Positions 45,458 to 46,007 of a DNA stretch of 46,007 nt are shown in pieces; position 1 is the stretch's first letter, and each line of letters opens with the position of its first letter. A model generated the notes under the pieces. That model was not told the DNA's origin. It did no database searches and was given only the letters and a program-made list of their open reading frames with translations. Made by a program: the position numbers and the translations under genes. Source of the DNA: Azolla pinnata (taxonomy: Eukaryota > Streptophyta > Polypodiopsida > Salviniales > Salviniaceae). The DNA is taken from NCBI GenBank assembly GCA_037176905.1, contig JBBBWG010029399.1, positions 1 through 46,007 of the forward strand, given 5' to 3'.

Positions 45458-45580
45458 AAAATCGCCCACGAACAGAACCAAAATCGCCCACGAACCAAAA
45501 TCGCCCACAAAATAGAGCTTGAATTGTCGTTTAGGGTTTTTTTCTCAGGGTTTTTTTTAGGGTTTCACTGTTTAGGGTTT
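45458..45580 (-). promoter_or_regulatory. DPH7 promoter: three TGGGCGATTTT modules and three telo-boxes
   Basis: In transcript sense, GTTCGTGGGCGATTTTG-like modules occur three times (plus-strand AAAATCGCCCAC at 45458, 45480, 45497). AAACCCTAA telo-boxes occur three times (45531-45539, 45558-45566, 45572-45580). In plants, telo-boxes combined with TGGGCY site II elements are typical of translation-related gene promoters, and DPH7 acts on eEF2. The TGGGCG core here is close to, but not exactly, site II. Function is inferred. Confidence 0.65.
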
Positions 45581-45654
45581 TGGGAAGTCTTGGCAAGCAA
45601 CATCTCACCAGACTCTCGCATTCCCTCTTTCAAGCACTCGTTCGCAGTGGAGAT

Positions 45655-45850
45655 CAGATCGATTCGACTAGAGGCGGAAACAACTCGATTCGATCAGAGA
45701 GGCGAGATCGGCTCAATTCGATTAGAGGCGGGAACGGCTCAATTCGATCAAAGGTGGAAACAGCTGAACATGATTAGAGGCGAAAACAACTCAATTCGAT
45801 CGGAGATGCAAAATCGGCTCGATTCGATTAGAGATGCAAAATCGGCTTCG
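45655..45850 (+). repeat. Seven-copy repeat, unit 26-28 bp, distal to DPH7
   Basis: Units have the form CTCAATTCGAT(T/C)AGAGG then CGGAAAC or GCAAAATCGG. The second half of each unit varies between two subtypes. Confidence 0.85.
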
Positions 45851-46007
45851 GCGAAAGCGATCAGATCTGAGTGCCGCGCATGCGATTCTCGATCGGAAAC
45901 ACGCAAGAAGATCACAACTGCTGCAGCACATTCTTGTTGTGAGCGAAGGCGATTGATTCGTATCCCCGATTGGCTTAACCAACCAGCATATACATCTTCC
46001 GTTTCTA

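Overview
The window is nuclear DNA of a plant. The genes are split by GT-AG introns of about 60-1300 bp, there is one nuclear-type tRNA-Ser, plastid transit peptides are present, and CCCTAAA/CCCTAA telomere-type repeats occur internally. A canonical flavodiiron protein (FLVB type) points away from flowering plants, which have lost this family, and towards a bryophyte, lycophyte, fern, gymnosperm or streptophyte alga. I cannot place it more closely. A run of 100 N at 16441-16540 marks an assembly gap. All exon models are my own splice-junction readings; the joined exons of every model stay in frame.

Layout, left to right. A GC-rich partial ORF of unknown function runs off the left edge (1-1357, -). 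After SSR-rich DNA comes tRNA-Ser(CGA) (2650-2730, -). The FLVB gene (3940-7921, +) faces a plastid two-TM protein (8866-10591, -). Then come a three-RRM RNA-binding protein (11555-15731, -), a trinucleotide desert with the gap, gamma-SNAP (17973-21831, -), and a TPD1-like secreted peptide gene (23578-24921, +) surrounded by telomere-type repeats. Next are about 3.9 kb of repeat-rich non-coding DNA, a NACK-type kinesin-7 (28802-33514, -), an NT-C2 domain protein (35990-38540, +), an intronless ESCRT-I VPS23/ELC (40839-42236, +) and DPH7 (44100-45416, -).

The genes are ordinary housekeeping or signalling genes and do not form a cluster, although the two convergent plastid genes at 3.9-10.6 kb are both membrane or photosynthesis related. 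The unusual part is what lies between and inside them. Almost every 5' region carries its own short tandem array: G-boxes in FLVB, a 33-bp G-box/CCAAT unit in the NT-C2 gene, and a shared AAATCGCCCAC module in VPS23 and DPH7. GAA/CTT triplet runs sit near most starts. Three introns show sequence duplicated across a splice boundary. The strongest case is FLVB intron 1, which holds four decoy copies of the exon-2 acceptor and the first 37 coding bases. The TPD1-like gene takes its stop codon from an interstitial telomere array.
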